64,000 bases of DNA, taken from assembly GCF_003576645.1 (NCBI RefSeq), contig NC_044930.1, forward strand, positions 962,522 to 1,026,521, written 5' to 3'. Positions 47,257-60,184 of the stretch are shown piece by piece. Numbering within the stretch: position 1 is the stretch's first letter; every line of letters begins with the position of its first letter. The translations under genes and the position numbers were made by a program. The notes beneath the pieces are model-generated. The model searched no databases. It was given only the letters and a program-made list of their open reading frames with translations, and was not told the DNA's origin. This DNA is from Ipomoea triloba. Taxonomy: Eukaryota > Streptophyta > Magnoliopsida > Solanales > Convolvulaceae.

Positions 47257-48354
47257 CATTTCGTGGGGCAAAAACCTAGCTACTCTAGAATAACCTAGAG
47301 CGAGATTTTCATAAAATATGCTTTTCAATCTTGAATTGGTTGATCTTTTGATCTGAATTGCGGTAGCTAGCTAGCTAGCTGCCTTTTAATGGGCTAAACA
47401 AAAAAAGTTCTAAATACTGAGTGACCGAATGATGACTAGCCCAATAAAACACCAAGAATGGTACCCGGCCAAAAGACAACAAGTCTTCATATGGAACCAA
47501 ATCCATAAATGAATACAACAATCAAATACCAATTCAAGATGGAATTAGACATGAAAGACGGGGAAGTTAATGTAGGGAAGAGAGGAGAGACACATAGGAT
47601 AGTAATTAAGAGTGGACTTGTAGTTTTTTTTGGAGTCTCCAGAAAATCTATGATCGAATTAAATTGTGTGTTTTGTCGTTGAAGACGATGACTTGAAGCC
47701 TTGAAGACTTAGAAGACTTGAATAACAGTGATAAAACCATGTGCTGTCCCATGAGAAACGTCATGATGCCTATGTGTGAACAACTTCAATAATTCATATT
47801 ACTTGGGATGACCTTTGCTTGAATCAAGTCATCCCTTATATTCTTATTTTATATTGATGATTATGTATACACCTATTACCTATATATATTTATTGTGGTA
47901 AGTGTATATTGTACATCAATATCGGTATTCTTTTCACCGGTGGGTCCTGCTACAATTATGTATGCTTTGGGATTGTCTGGTCTAGGTATAACAAACCATG
48001 TATGCTGTGCTTTGGGATTATATAGGGCATTATCATTTGGAAAAATGATATATGGACTTCCCTTGATGAGTAAAAACATCAATCACGTGTCGTGATTTTA
48101 TTGATAGAAGAGAGAGAGAGAGGGCACTAAAAGTTGTGGAGCAATCTTTTTTTTTTCTTGGATAAATCAGAAGACACAACGTAAGTTAGGGGTGAAATTG
48201 GAAGTATGTATAGTATTATACTTCTCAATTCTTAATTTCATTGTACCTGGTACAACCCCAAAATATGCCTAGTCGATGTTTTTGGGATCGCATCAAGTAT
48301 TGTCAATTCATATTCTCATGTTACCTTATATAACATCAGAAATATATATCATTG
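47255..48354. other. Intergenic, no gene seen
   Basis: The segment 47915-48070 has balanced composition and open frames on both strands, but no family resemblance that I can name. It may be an old repeat. Confidence 0.35.
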
Positions 48355-48474
48355 TCCGTAAGAACAGCCTAGGTGGTAAGAGTGCTCTACCTACAATCGA
48401 GAGGCCGGAGGTTTCGGTTTGAGCCGGTTAGCTATGGGTAACCTAGGCTGGTTTAGAAGAAAACCTCGTTAAAA
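48355..48474 (+). mobile_element. SINE-like element (family C)
   Basis: AGCCTAGGTGGTAAGAGTGC (box A-like) and GGTTTCGGTTTGAGCC (box B-like) are followed by GGGTAACCTAGGCTGGTTTA, the family C signature, and a short 3' end at AACCTCGTTAAAAG. Confidence 0.55.
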
Positions 48475-50037
48475 GAAATATATATCATTGATGTTTTTGA
48501 GGCTATACTAGCTTTAGGTACTCTCCAATAAAATATTAGAAATATATATGATTGTATTCGATGCATAACGCATCGATACTACTGTTTGACACCTTAGAAT
48601 TTATTATATTTACTGTATATTTTAAATTCTAATAAAAATATTTCTTAATAGAGTAATATTTAAATTTCACTTTTATATTTAATATAACATGTGAAATACA
48701 ATAAAAATAGAAAACTTTTATTTGCTAAATATAAATTAATAAATATAATAAAAATTATACCTATATATCAATGAAAAATTCAAACTTCAGTACGTTGTAG
48801 ACTTGTAGGCTATTACACATGAATAAGGTTTATCGAATGAACATTTTCAATACTGACTGTGAGTTCTCGTCATCCAAAAAAAATCAATCCTTTGTAAGTT
48901 ACAACAATTATGTTTGAAGATTCTAGACTAATCTAGAGTTAGTAATTTAACATCAAGATTTAACACGTTTGTACAATTCTAGTCATTTCTTGTCCAAATA
49001 CAAAAGAGAACAAATATGCATGACTTGAATTGACTTGCATGTTCTTATACATTTTTTTTGGAAGAAATATGTTTGTTATGCATTAGTGGGAATGATTAAT
49101 TAATTATTTTTGGGATAACTCAATACACAGTACAATATATACATACACCATAATATACAACATATCACATATTCACATATGATAATGAAACTTATCAATA
49201 GAGCTAGGACTATAAAGTCCTAAGAAGTGCTTATGTGGAAAATTCATACCTTTGTGAGTTCTAACAATTATGTTCAAACATTTCCAAATGAGTAAATTCA
49301 CTCAAAATTTAACACATTTGTACAATTATATTCATTTTTAATTTTGTCCAAATACAAAAAGAACAAAAATCCATGACTTAATTTGACTTGTATGTTTGTT
49401 ATGCATTAGTTAGAATGCTTACTTTTTTCTCAAGTCATATTTTGTTCTTTATTTTGTTATGTAAATATTATATATAAAAGTCAGTGTAAATTCACTAAAT
49501 TGAACTATTGAACATGATCCTTATTTCTTTGGAACCCCTATTATTTAAAGGAAAAAAATTGTCATTGCTTAATTTCATTAAAAATTTAAAATTCATTGAA
49601 TAAACTTGTTAGGTGATGGCTTGAAAGGTCGAGTGCAGTATCTTGTCATCAAAAGATGGTGCTAACTGCTATGCAAATATAAGGAAATAAAGTTACACAT
49701 ACAAAATATTCATTCACTCACAAACAAACCATTAATACCATCTACTACTCAAACTAATTAATGCAAATCTATAAACAAGACCTAGCTAAGTGAGGAGACT
49801 ATTCTCCCAAAAATAGTATGATATATAGTCATAGTCCACTTCATTAGACCAGCAATTAATCTTTTGTATGTTCTTTAATTTATTATATTCCTTCATGGAT
49901 CCTTAGCTACCATTGCGTGGAAATTTCAAAGCAACTTGCATGACCTAGCTTTGGTCCTTTTACTCGGTTTAATTAACTTTCACCCTCCTTTCCTTTCCCC
50001 ACTCCGTACAACCAGACAAACTTCATTCTTTTCTATA
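48475..50037. other. Intergenic / upstream region of the NAC gene
   Basis: AT-rich. Two related stretches (48880-49040 and 49245-49400) share AAGTTACAACAATTATGTT-like and TAACACATTTGTACAATT phrases in the same order, an old local duplication. A TATA-like TATATATATATAAG at about 50034-50047 lies about 190 bp upstream of the NAC start codon. Confidence 0.45.
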
Positions 50038-50237
50038 TATATATAAGTGGCCAAGACCGGTCATCGTCTTTAAGGATATCCCATTTTTGAACCTCTGAAA
50101 ACCCTTGCTTCAATCCTACTCCATTCTTAATTAGCTTCTTCTTCTTCTAACCCAGTAATTAAAGAAAAGAAAAACTCAGAAATTTGTTCAAGAAGCTTGC
50201 TGGAATCTGGTGATTATAGAGCCTAGTGGAGATCGAT

Positions 50238-52438
50238 ATGGAGGAGGAGGATTTCCCACCGCCAGGGTATCGGTTCTTCCCGACAGAAGAAGAACTGGTG
50301 TCGTTTTATCTGAAACATAAGCTTGAAGGAAGGTTTCAGGAGCACATTGATGTCGTTATCCCTGTCCTCAATATCTACGATCATGATCCTTGGAGTCTCC
50401 CACGTTAGTCATCTTTCCATATATCTCTTCTTAGGTTTATAGTGCATACATATATGTATATATGTAGAAGTAATATAATCATCTTTTCAGAATAACCTAA
50501 ACTACGTTGATAAGTTGATAACTTTGTAACCGTAAGATTACAAGTGACTCCCAACGAGGAATCACTTATTGATTTTTTTAATTTGAGCAGACCAGCTATG
50601 AACAATCTAAGCTAGTTCACTTTTTGTGATCTTTTGTTAACTAGAGTCACAAATGAAATTTATGTTCGCAGTGCACACTCTCATAGTCTCATATAGTGGC
50701 TGCGAGTTTTCTCGTTACTCAAAAAAATATATATATAATCATCTTTTCTTGGCATGTTATAAATTCATGCATTTTATGGTTTTTTTTTTTTTTTTTTTTT
50801 TGTGATAAAACAGATTAGGGATTCATTAGGTTCATGTTGCATTAGTATTTGAAGTTTAATTTTTTTTTTGGGTTTTTTGGAGTGAAGAATTTGCAGGGAA
50901 GTATAATCGGAGCGACCCGGAGCAGTGGTTTTTCTTCATCCCAATGCAGGAGAGGGAAGCGCGGGGAGGGCGGCCGACGCGGCTGACGGCCGGAGGGTAC
51001 TGGAAAGCCACGGGGTCGCCGGGGCTGGTGTACTCCGGGAATAATCGCGTCATCGGCGGGAAAAGGACGATGGTTTTCTACACGGGGCGAGCGCCTAATG
51101 GAAGAAAGACTGAGTGGAAGATGAACGAATATCGATTCACTGAAAGAGATGCCTCTAATTCAGTAAGTAGTAAACTTTCCATGAATTTCATGGCACTTTA
51201 ATTTCTTTTTTCAGAATAACTAGGAAACCACAATACCATCGGAAAGTGTGTATAGTATAAGAAAGTAAATCAGTTTAAATTGTCCATAACTTATCAGTTT
51301 AAACCAGTAAATCAACTTAGATTATTTATTATTGATCAATCTAAATCAAAAAGGTTCCTAAACCAGTTTAGGTTGTCCGGAAGTGTGCATAGTATAAGGA
51401 AGTAAATCAGTTTAAATTGTCCATAACTGATCAGCTTAAACCAGTAAATCAGCTTAGATTATTTATAATTATATTGATCAATCTAAACCAAAAAGGCTCC
51501 TAACCCAGTTTAGGTTGTCGAGAAGTGTGCATAGTATAAGGAAGTAAATCAGTTTAAATTGTTCATAACTGATTAGCTAAAAAGATAAACCAGCTTAGAT
51601 TATCTATAATTGATCAGTATAAATCAAAACGGCTCCTGACCAGTTTAGGTTGTCTATGTAACTGATCCGTTTTACGATTACCTAATCCGTTCGACCAACT
51701 TCACTGCAGCCGCAGGAATTTATCTTGTGTCGTGTTTACAAGAAGCCCAAGTGCGCCAGGGCGTTTGACAGACGGCCGGCATGTGTGGCACCGGCGGCGC
51801 CACCCGCCGTGGACGGCGGAGAACTACTCGCTCTGCAACCGCCGCCGCCGCAAATGGCTGCAGCCNCCGCCGCCGCAAATGGCTGCAGCCGCCAATGACG
51901 CCTCCGCATCGATCACAAACAGAAGGCTGACCGCCGCCGCAAATGGCTGCAGCCGCCAATGACGCCTCCGCATCGATCACAAACAGAAGGCTGACCGCCG
52001 CCGCAAATGGCTGCAGCCGCCAATGACGCCTCCGCATCGATCACAAACAGAAGGCTGAGTTTTACGATTACCTAATCCGTTCGACCAACTTCACTGCAGC
52101 CGCAGGAATTTATCTTGTGTCGTGTTTACAAGAAGCCCAAGTGCGCCAGGGCGTTTGACAGACGGCCGGCATGTGTGGCACCGGCGGCGCCACCCGCCGT
52201 GGACGGCGGAGAACTACTCGCTCTGCAACCGCCGCCGCCGCAAATGGCTGCAGCCGCCAATGACGCCTCCGCATCGACATCACAACAGAAGGCTGAAGCT
52301 GACAAGAAAAGTAGCTCGCAAGAAACCTCATCGCCGTCGCCGCCCCACGGCGGAGATAATGTAGAAGACGAACCCATCTGGGATTTTTCCGACATGATTT
52401 TCTGGGAATTGGATCCATTCAAAGTCCTCTACAACTAA
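50238..52438 (+). CDS. NAC-domain transcription factor, ANAC090-like, 3 exons
   Basis: Exons are 50238-50403, 50888-51162 and 52100-52438, giving 259 residues. The start is ATG 50238; the frame upstream opens only with GTG. The NAC DNA-binding domain spans about residues 7-160: [91 protein letters not shown] and FILCRVYKK. The short C-terminal activation region is Pro/Ala/Gln-rich and ends [17 protein letters not shown], an acidic-aromatic tail like ANAC090/ANAC061. Those relatives act in salicylate and senescence networks; that role here is inference. The last exon is present three times in the assembly (51710, 52100, 54356). The copies at 52100 and 54356 are intact and identical, so the protein is not affected by the artefact. 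Confidence 0.92.
50585..50728 (+). mobile_element. SINE-like element (family C) in NAC intron 1
   Basis: It reads GACCAGCTATGAACAATCTA, then TTTGTTAACTAGAGTCAC and CAGTGCACACTCTCATAG before an A-rich end. This resembles the 3' halves of family C copies at 31425 and 58782. Confidence 0.5.
51245..51660. repeat. Three tandem repeats of about 140 bp in NAC intron 2
   Basis: Units start at about 51245, 51382 and 51524 with AGTGTGCATAGTATAAGGAA. Each continues through AAATCAGTTTAAATTGTCCA, a CTTAGATTAT block and CCAGTTTAGGTTGTC. The vocabulary resembles SINE family C, so the array may derive from one. It is repeated in the duplicated block from 53928. Confidence 0.75.
51710..52099 (+). pseudogene. 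Broken extra copy of NAC exon 3 with a 3 x 64-bp repeat and an N
   Basis: Exon 3 starts normally at 51710 but hits an N at 51866. Three 64-bp units follow (51867, 51931, 51995), each running from CCGCCGCCGCAAATGG to CAGAAGGCTGA. The sequence then jumps back to intron 2 and restarts exon 3 at 52100. The block is 390 bp longer than the clean copy downstream, and the 64-bp unit is not a multiple of three. It looks like a misassembly over a GC-rich stretch rather than a real exon. Confidence 0.75.
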
Positions 52439-52699
52439 TGAAGATCAGACACGAATATTTGGCAAAATCTATAAATTTTGTAAGTAATTCGATGTCTAAG
52501 CTTCTAGCGAACTTCCATTACAATCTGACGTCACTACATGAGTTTTCGAACTGTTTAAGAATGTGTGTGCCCTAGATATCTATGTTATATTAGTACACTG
52601 TAATTTACACCTTTAATTTAATAAACTCGATCCATCATATGATCGTATTTATATTTCAATAATTTTCGGAATTTCAATATGTTACTAACTTATTACTAT

Positions 52700-53162
52700 G
52701 GGGGTGTTTGGCAAACGGCTGATAGCTTATAGCTGATAGCTGGTTGGTTTAGCTAGCAGTTGATGGCTGGTTGCGTTAACTGGTTTGACCAACTGGTTGT
52801 ATTAGCTGGTTATAAAAAACTGTTTGGTAAATTAGCTGTTTACTAGTAGCTGATTGAATGTAAAATGACATTTAAGGGTATTATTGTTATTATTATTATT
52901 ATAAAATAACAAGCACACCACCCATTTACAAGTAATTCCATTGATTTTAAAGGATAAAATAGTAAATATACCCATTGTTCCCAACCAGCTGAATACAAAA
53001 AGCTACATTCATTAGCTTTTCAATTTTCAGCTTATTGGCCCAATAAGCCAAGGCCAATAAGCCATTTACCAAACACTTCAAAATAGCTTATTGGTTGGTC
53101 AAAAAGCTAAACTTGGTCAAATAAGCTAGAATTTGGCTTATAAGCCAATAACCAAACACCCC
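52700..53162. mobile_element. Foldback MITE with GGGGTGTTTGG termini
   Basis: It starts GGGGGTGTTTGGCAAACGG and ends CCAATAACCAAACACCCC. The interior is rich in GCTGATAGCT/AGCTTATTGGCC motifs that pair across the element. Termini of this type are common in plant PIF/Harbinger- or hAT-related MITEs. The target duplication is unclear (flanks TAT and TAT). An artefactual second copy lies at 54956-55418. A related foldback fragment follows at about 53560-53765. Confidence 0.65.
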
Positions 53163-54355
53163 TATATATTTTATTGGATGTTCGTTAAGTTTCTAATCAG
53201 ATTTTGACTTTTGAGTTCATTTCGTCCCCAACTTTGGACGAATTTCAGTAGTGCACTCTTTGAAATTCTTGATTATACCATCAATAATATCTAATACAAA
53301 GGGTTTATTGAAATTTTAATTAGCCTTGAAAGAGGTGATTAAAGAGATAAAGCATGATTCTAGTACCAAAAGGTTATGAGTTATATTCTTATAAATACTT
53401 TCTCAGGTTCATTATATTAATATTGCACATGATCTTCCTAGTATGATTTACACAGAAATATGATTTACTCAAGATATATAGAATTGTAATGGATACAATT
53501 GATATCATTGTTGATGGTATAAGCACTTGTAGTGAAAATCCTAATAAGATTTTATATCTGCTCTGTTTGGCATATTTAACTTATAAACTAGCTTAAAAGT
53601 TGAAAGTTTAAAAGCTAGTAGCTACTAACTTATTATTTTGAAATGCTACAAAATAAGTTATTATTTTAAGCTATCCATATTTTACCAAACATATAGCTTA
53701 GCTTATTGCTTATTTCTATCTTAAAATAAGTTATAAGCTCCAAAGTGTCTTGATAAAGAATATTCACCGAATACACCTCCATATACACACTAAGTATTAG
53801 CTCGGTATCTGATCAGATCACCGAGGAGAATTATTCTCGACCCTGACTGACCATATGTTCGACCTAAATGTGATAACCGACTCATCTAGAAGCCACAGTA
53901 GCGCTTAGCTGCGTAGGGATCGATCCNGTCCATAACTTATCAGTTTAAACCAGTAAATCAACTTAGATTATTTATTATTGATCAATCTAAATCAAAAAGG
54001 TTCCTAAACCAGTTTAGGTTGTCCGGAAGTGTGCATAGTATAAGGAAGTAAATCAGTTTAAATTGTCCATAACTGATCAGCTTAAACCAGTAAATCAGCT
54101 TAGATTATTTATAATTATATTGATCAATCTAAACCAAAAAGGCTCCTAACCCAGTTTAGGTTGTCGAGAAGTGTGCATAGTATAAGGAAGTAAATCAGTT
54201 TAAATTGTTCATAACTGATTAGCTAAAAAGATAAACCAGCTTAGATTATCTATAATTGATCAGTATAAATCAAAACGGCTCCTGACCAGTTTAGGTTGTC
54301 TATGTAACTGATCCGTTTTACGATTACCTAATCCGTTCGACCAACTTCACTGCAG

Positions 54356-54694
54356 CCGCAGGAATTTATCTTGTGTCGTGTTTACAAGAAGCCCAAGTGC
54401 GCCAGGGCGTTTGACAGACGGCCGGCATGTGTGGCACCGGCGGCGCCACCCGCCGTGGACGGCGGAGAACTACTCGCTCTGCAACCGCCGCCGCCGCAAA
54501 TGGCTGCAGCCGCCAATGACGCCTCCGCATCGACATCACAACAGAAGGCTGAAGCTGACAAGAAAAGTAGCTCGCAAGAAACCTCATCGCCGTCGCCGCC
54601 CCACGGCGGAGATAATGTAGAAGACGAACCCATCTGGGATTTTTCCGACATGATTTTCTGGGAATTGGATCCATTCAAAGTCCTCTACAACTAA
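54356..54694 (+). pseudogene. Third assembled copy of NAC exon 3 (intact, orphan)
   Basis: It is identical to 52100-52438, with the same acceptor and stop, but without upstream exons 1-2 on this side of the N. It is most likely the true single exon 3 seen in the second contig, not a separate gene. Confidence 0.75.
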
Positions 54695-56002
54695 TGAAGA
54701 TCAGACACGAATATTTGGCAAAATCTATAAATTTTGTAAGTAATTCGATGTCTAAGCTTCTAGCGAACTTCCATTACAATCTGACGTCACTACATGAGTT
54801 TTCGAACTGTTTAAGAATGTGTGTGCCCTAGATATCTATGTTATATTAGTACACTGTAATTTACACCTTTAATTTAATAAACTCGATCCATCATATGATC
54901 GTATTTATATTTCAATAATTTTCGGAATTTCAATATGTTACTAACTTATTACTATGGGGGTGTTTGGCAAACGGCTGATAGCTTATAGCTGATAGCTGGT
55001 TGGTTTAGCTAGCAGTTGATGGCTGGTTGCGTTAACTGGTTTGACCAACTGGTTGTATTAGCTGGTTATAAAAAACTGTTTGGTAAATTAGCTGTTTACT
55101 AGTAGCTGATTGAATGTAAAATGACATTTAAGGGTATTATTGTTATTATTATTATTATAAAATAACAAGCACACCACCCATTTACAAGTAATTCCATTGA
55201 TTTTAAAGGATAAAATAGTAAATATACCCATTGTTCCCAACCAGCTGAATACAAAAAGCTACATTCATTAGCTTTTCAATTTTCAGCTTATTGGCCCAAT
55301 AAGCCAAGGCCAATAAGCCATTTACCAAACACTTCAAAATAGCTTATTGGTTGGTCAAAAAGCTAAACTTGGTCAAATAAGCTAGAATTTGGCTTATAAG
55401 CCAATAACCAAACACCCCTATATATTTTATTGGATGTTCGTTAAGTTTCTAATCAGATTTTGACTTTTGAGTTCATTTCGTCCCCAACTTTGGACGAATT
55501 TCAGTAGTGCACTCTTTGAAATTCTTGATTATACCATCAATAATATCTAATACAAAGGGTTTATTGAAATTTTAATTAGCCTTGAAAGAGGTGATTAAAG
55601 AGATAAAGCATGATTCTAGTACCAAAAGGTTATGAGTTATATTCTTATAAATACTTTCTCAGGTTCATTATATTAATATTGCACATGATCTTCCTAGTAT
55701 GATTTACACAGAAATATGATTTACTCAAGATATATAGAATTGTAATGGATACAATTGATATCATTGTTGATGGTATAAGCACTTGTAGTGAAAATCCTAA
55801 TAAGATTTTATATCTGCTCTGTTTGGCATATTTAACTTATAAACTAGCTTAAAAGTTGAAAGTTTAAAAGCTAGTAGCTACTAACTTATTATTTTGAAAT
55901 GCTACAAAATAAGTTATTATTTTAAGCTATCCATATTTTACCAAACATATAGCTTAGCTTATTGCTTATTTCTATCTTAAAATAAGTTATAAGCTCCAAA
56001 GT

Positions 56003-56600
56003 GTCTTGATAAAGAATATTCACCGAATACACCTCCATATACACACTAAGTATTAGCTCGGTATCTGATCAGATCACCGAGGAGAATTATTCTCGACCCT
56101 GACTGACCATATGTTCGACCTAAATGTGATAACCGACTCATCTAGAAGCCACAGTAGCGCTTAGCTGCGTAGGGATCGATCCCGACCCGTTCAGGTCGGG
56201 ATGGACCCCTGAGCAAGGCTACTTGAGGTTCTGGACCTAGACGGCTCAATGGGCAGTCAAGAATCTGAGTACACGTGGCTTTCGAGGCATTATCCCCGAG
56301 CTTACCCGTTGCATGCGCAACACATGTCAGTCATGCCGAGTACCTGACATGTGTCCCCTCTCCTTCCCTGTAAATACCACATTTATTGTGAGTATGGGGA
56401 ACTTTTGGCATTCTCATCACCAACTACGTATATGCTCGAAACTCTCTGACGTCTATTCAGTTATACGAGCTCGAGTCTTAAATCAACAAGCATACCAAAA
56501 AAGGATCCATTGGCGATATGACCTTGTTACTTATACATATTTAATTTGTGGGAACCTGCGTATTTACCCCATCATGTCTTATTACAACAAATTAGTTTTG
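56003..56600. mobile_element. Probable LTR-retrotransposon LTR fragment
   Basis: The sequence is GC-richer than its surroundings, with CTCGGTATCTGATCAGATCA, CCCGACCCGTTCAGGTCGGG, and a leader-like CTGTAAATACCACATTTATT and GTGAGTATGGGGAACTTTTG region. This resembles the U3-R part of Ty3/gypsy LTRs. I could not fix the ends or a target duplication. The 102-residue open frame inside has no recognisable protein. Confidence 0.4.
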
Positions 56601-57274
56601 GTTGTTGACATATTAACCTAAAGAGAAATGTTATCCATCCTTTTTAAATTTTCCCCGTTATTATTCATCCCTGAAAGATAAACTTTGAAGGAAAAATACC
56701 ATTATTATTCTAACCTAAATTCAATTATATTGCGAGAATATCCTTAGTATTTTTTTGACAAAACTCCTAAAATATTTACCTAATTCTAATTGTGAATAGT
56801 GGATCTTGAGTTGATATTGCCTAATAATTGAGTTAAATAAAAAATAAAATAAAATAAAAAAGGTCCGGGGTAGCCAAGCGGATGAAAGTTACGAGTTTGA
56901 TTCTTGTTATTTGTTAACATATTTTTTATCAACTCCGTTAATTGTATAATTTGTTTGCTTTTATATAAAAATAAAATTTTGTTTAGTATTATTGACTCTA
57001 TTACATAAGAATAGAATTAATCCAGTGCAAATATATATATATATATATAATAGCATAAGCGAAAAAAATTTAGTTACGTCATTATAAGAAACATAGGCAA
57101 ACCATCTCTATCATGCATGTGAGCTGTGAATAACGAGCGAATGTCATTTGTGGAAAGATTTATCTATTGGATTTCTAGTAGCTTTATTGTTTACAGTTAT
57201 AGCTAGGTAGTTTAGTTGCCATTGGCTGGCATGCATTCATCAGCTACACTGTAGAAATTCATTTCAACAAAAGC

Positions 57275-57322
<48 letters not shown>

Positions 57323-59136
57323 TATTTTATTCCCTCTGTGTTCATATTGGATTCGGATTTTGTTAATATTTACTTATTTAATTAGGAATAATAAACAGTA
57401 TCTTAGATGATGGCATTCTATTTTTGCCTTTTGAATTTCACAAAACTAATCTTTAATAATCATATGTTATTAGATTTTATTAAGGTTATATTTTCAATTC
57501 ACAGAAAATGAAAGTAATGTATGTATATATATATAACACGCACACCATATATATGCTATGTGGTGTTTAAGTAGACACAAATAATATGTAAAGATGCATG
57601 TGTGATGTAGAAATGTAGTAGATATATATATTATTGATAATGTATGAATTATTTTTAGTTCAAATTTGGATACAGTACATAGTGAGTTTAGGAGGCTCTA
57701 TCGAGCTAGAGAAACTCCATAGTTATAGTATCGAAGCAAGAAACACATGTTGGACACTTCTTGTTGATAGGTCGAATGTGGTAATATTGTAGTACTAGTG
57801 GTTCAAGTTGGTCATGAGATGCATGTCTTGAACTAACCTAGCTTGACGGTATGATATAATATCTGTAAGAATGGTTGGATGAGCCCAAATATGATCACCT
57901 TATAAGTCATGATACTAGTAGATTTACAATATTATTCCTATCAATTTTCTTATTAAATCGTAAATCATTATCTTGTCTTAAAAAATAAAAAATAAAAAAA
58001 CCTCTATACCACTTTTTTTTTATCATTTCTTTTACATTGATTCTGCACATACAATATTTTATTTTTGGCAATTGAATTAGTTTTCTTTTTAATTTTATAT
58101 TGTCTTTTTCTAACTAGAAATTGTGAATATACTTCATATTTTTATACTTTTCTTTAGCTGAAAAATCAGCCATTGATAGGTCAAATTTTGAGAGCGAAAT
58201 ATGGATAAGAAAGAGCCAAACATATTTATGAAAATAAGTTTAGATAGAATAGACTTGACATCAATTTTAAAATTAAGTTACATTCTTTATTTTTGTATAT
58301 TTATTGATTAAGGAGTATTTATTTTGCAGATTGTACTTTTGTTATATATAACATAAAATCACTCTATATATAATATATGCATATTAGTCATTTAGATTTT
58401 TTTTTTAATAATCCAACATAGATAATGCATACTACTATATCTAAATGCCTATTTAGACATATATGTATGTACTTGGTCTTGTTATAAACACTAGTTCCAA
58501 GCATTTGTGTTGAAAAATAGTATAAAATGGCATTATAAGTGACTATTTTGTAATATAAATATATGGGGGTCTACTTTCAGTTTTGGTCAAATCAAAGTGG
58601 ATTCGGATTTTTCGTAGTTAGACGAAGAGATCGATATATTATACGTTCAAAATGGATCCAATGGGTGAATGAGAAATGATTCTCAAAATATGTTAACGGC
58701 AAGACACATAATCTAAACCTCATATTAAACTAGGACCCACAATGTAAGATAAATCCTAGTGACGGTATAATTTGTCATTTCGGTCATGAACAACCTAGAC
58801 TGATTTACCTTATTATAATCTTTTACCGACTAGAGTCACAGGAAGCAATTTCTTTCATGTATACTTGAATAGTGACTACGAATCACTCAAAAATTACCAT
58901 TGAATTTCGGATGAGATAACACGTTACTAGATTGATATTTGATAGCACTTTTGGTGACATTTTTTGTCCCATCGAATATCATATTATTCATCATCATGTC
59001 ATGGTCATCTATATAACATCATCAACTACTTATTTGTAATAACTTTACAACATGACAAAAAAGGCAGACTTAGCGCAAAACAGCATATATGCAATGACAC
59101 CAAAAGTAGCTGTCTTAAACTAAGCAAAATTTGAAA
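56601..59136. other. Intergenic; SINE remnants and microsatellite
   Basis: A SINE family B 5' remnant lies at 56868-56925 (GGTAGCCAAGCGGATGAAAG, TACGAGTTTGATTCTTG). An (ATT)n tract is at 57276-57322. A family C 3' remnant lies at 58782-58893 (CAACCTAGACTGATTTACCT, GACTAGAGTCACAGG). No gene was recognised. Confidence 0.5.
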
Positions 59137-60050
59137 TTACTTAACTTCTCCGACAGGAGATTGGGCGGTGCAGAACGATTTTGAAAATCGGTCGAAATCG
59201 TTGTCTGTTACCGGCAGTTGACAACTTGACCATAAACATCGTAATCTATTTATCGTGTCCATTAAAAGAACTCTGGCCCCGTAAAATAATTCACAAACTA
59301 CACATAAGAAATCAATTGAAGATTGGATAGTACGTACAAACATGAAGTTGAAGAAAATGGTAGAAACTATTGTTTGTTACCATCGTTGTTGGTTTTATGA
59401 CTTTTGGACAGTTGTTGGTCGGTCAACCCTACCGGTGGAACAATGAAATAAAATACATAAACAAAGTGAGAGAAAATAAATTGACACAAATATTTTTTTA
59501 CGTGGGAACCGTCAGCGAAAATCATGGGCCTTTTTCAGTAGTATCAAGTAAAAATCCACTATCTTGTAAGAAATTTTGTACATGTACAATTTTGTATAGA
59601 GATCTCTAGAAAATCATGTACTACCAATCTGCGCCTATTGTAAAACAAATGCAAAGCAAATTAGTCTGACACCAGACACAAATAGCTATTTTGTACTAGT
59701 GAGAGCTCTCGGGCTTAAATAAGGTGTATGATCAGATGTGGATGATGCTCTTTTTTTGTAGGATAGCAGCTACCACTCAAATATCGTAAAATCAACCAGT
59801 GGTATCTACTAAATTGAAAGGTGCCCACTAACTAAATTCTACTCTTGTGTAATAGTTTACAAACTATATAGGGATCAGATAAATCCAAATCCAAGAAGAG
59901 ATTGGAAGGTACAGTTGGAGAAGATATGGGTGGAAATCGCTGTATGTTACCGGCGGTTGACCACTTGTCCATAACATCGTAATCGAACAACGTTGCTCTC
60001 TTGTTTGACGAGTTCTTAACGTTGATTGCATTAGTTGTATGTGCGGACAC
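59137..60050 (-). pseudogene. Two related gene remnants (tandem), unknown family
   Basis: Minus-strand stretches 60050-59832 and 59343-59137 share a core: ATTACGATGTTATGGACAAG and CAACCGCCGGTAACAT in one, and ATTACGATGTTTATGGTCAA and CAACTGCCGGTAACAG in the other. In the first, one frame reads TLFDYDVMDKWSTAGNIQRF, then PPISSPTVPSNLFLDLDLSD, which looks protein-like. In the second the same frame is shifted. I do not recognise the family. They may be duplicated exon fragments or part of a decayed gene. Confidence 0.35.
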
Positions 60051-60184
60051 AGTGAGTGACTAGGATTCCATACATTTATGATGATCAGAATGAAGAAGAA
60101 GAAGAAGAATAAATTTTAAACTGGTACAACCTGCCTTGCAATTTTCTTAGCGTATCCATCGATTTGTATTCCGCGATAGTGATT

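Larger units (their letters stand above)
51282..56182. repeat. Direct duplication around an N: 51282-53926 and 53928-56182, probable assembly artefact
   Basis: Sequence after the N at 53927 restarts at a point equivalent to 51282. It then runs through intron 2, exon 3, the 3' flank, the foldback element and beyond, reading identically except for the 390-bp broken block. It passes smoothly past the break point (GGGATCGATCC) into new sequence at 56183. That is what unmerged overlapping contigs look like. Confidence 0.85.

Noticed and set aside
56865..56925. Possible tRNA gene
   Set aside because: Box A- and B-like motifs are present, but a cloverleaf with acceptor stem is missing. The sequence matches the SINE family B head.
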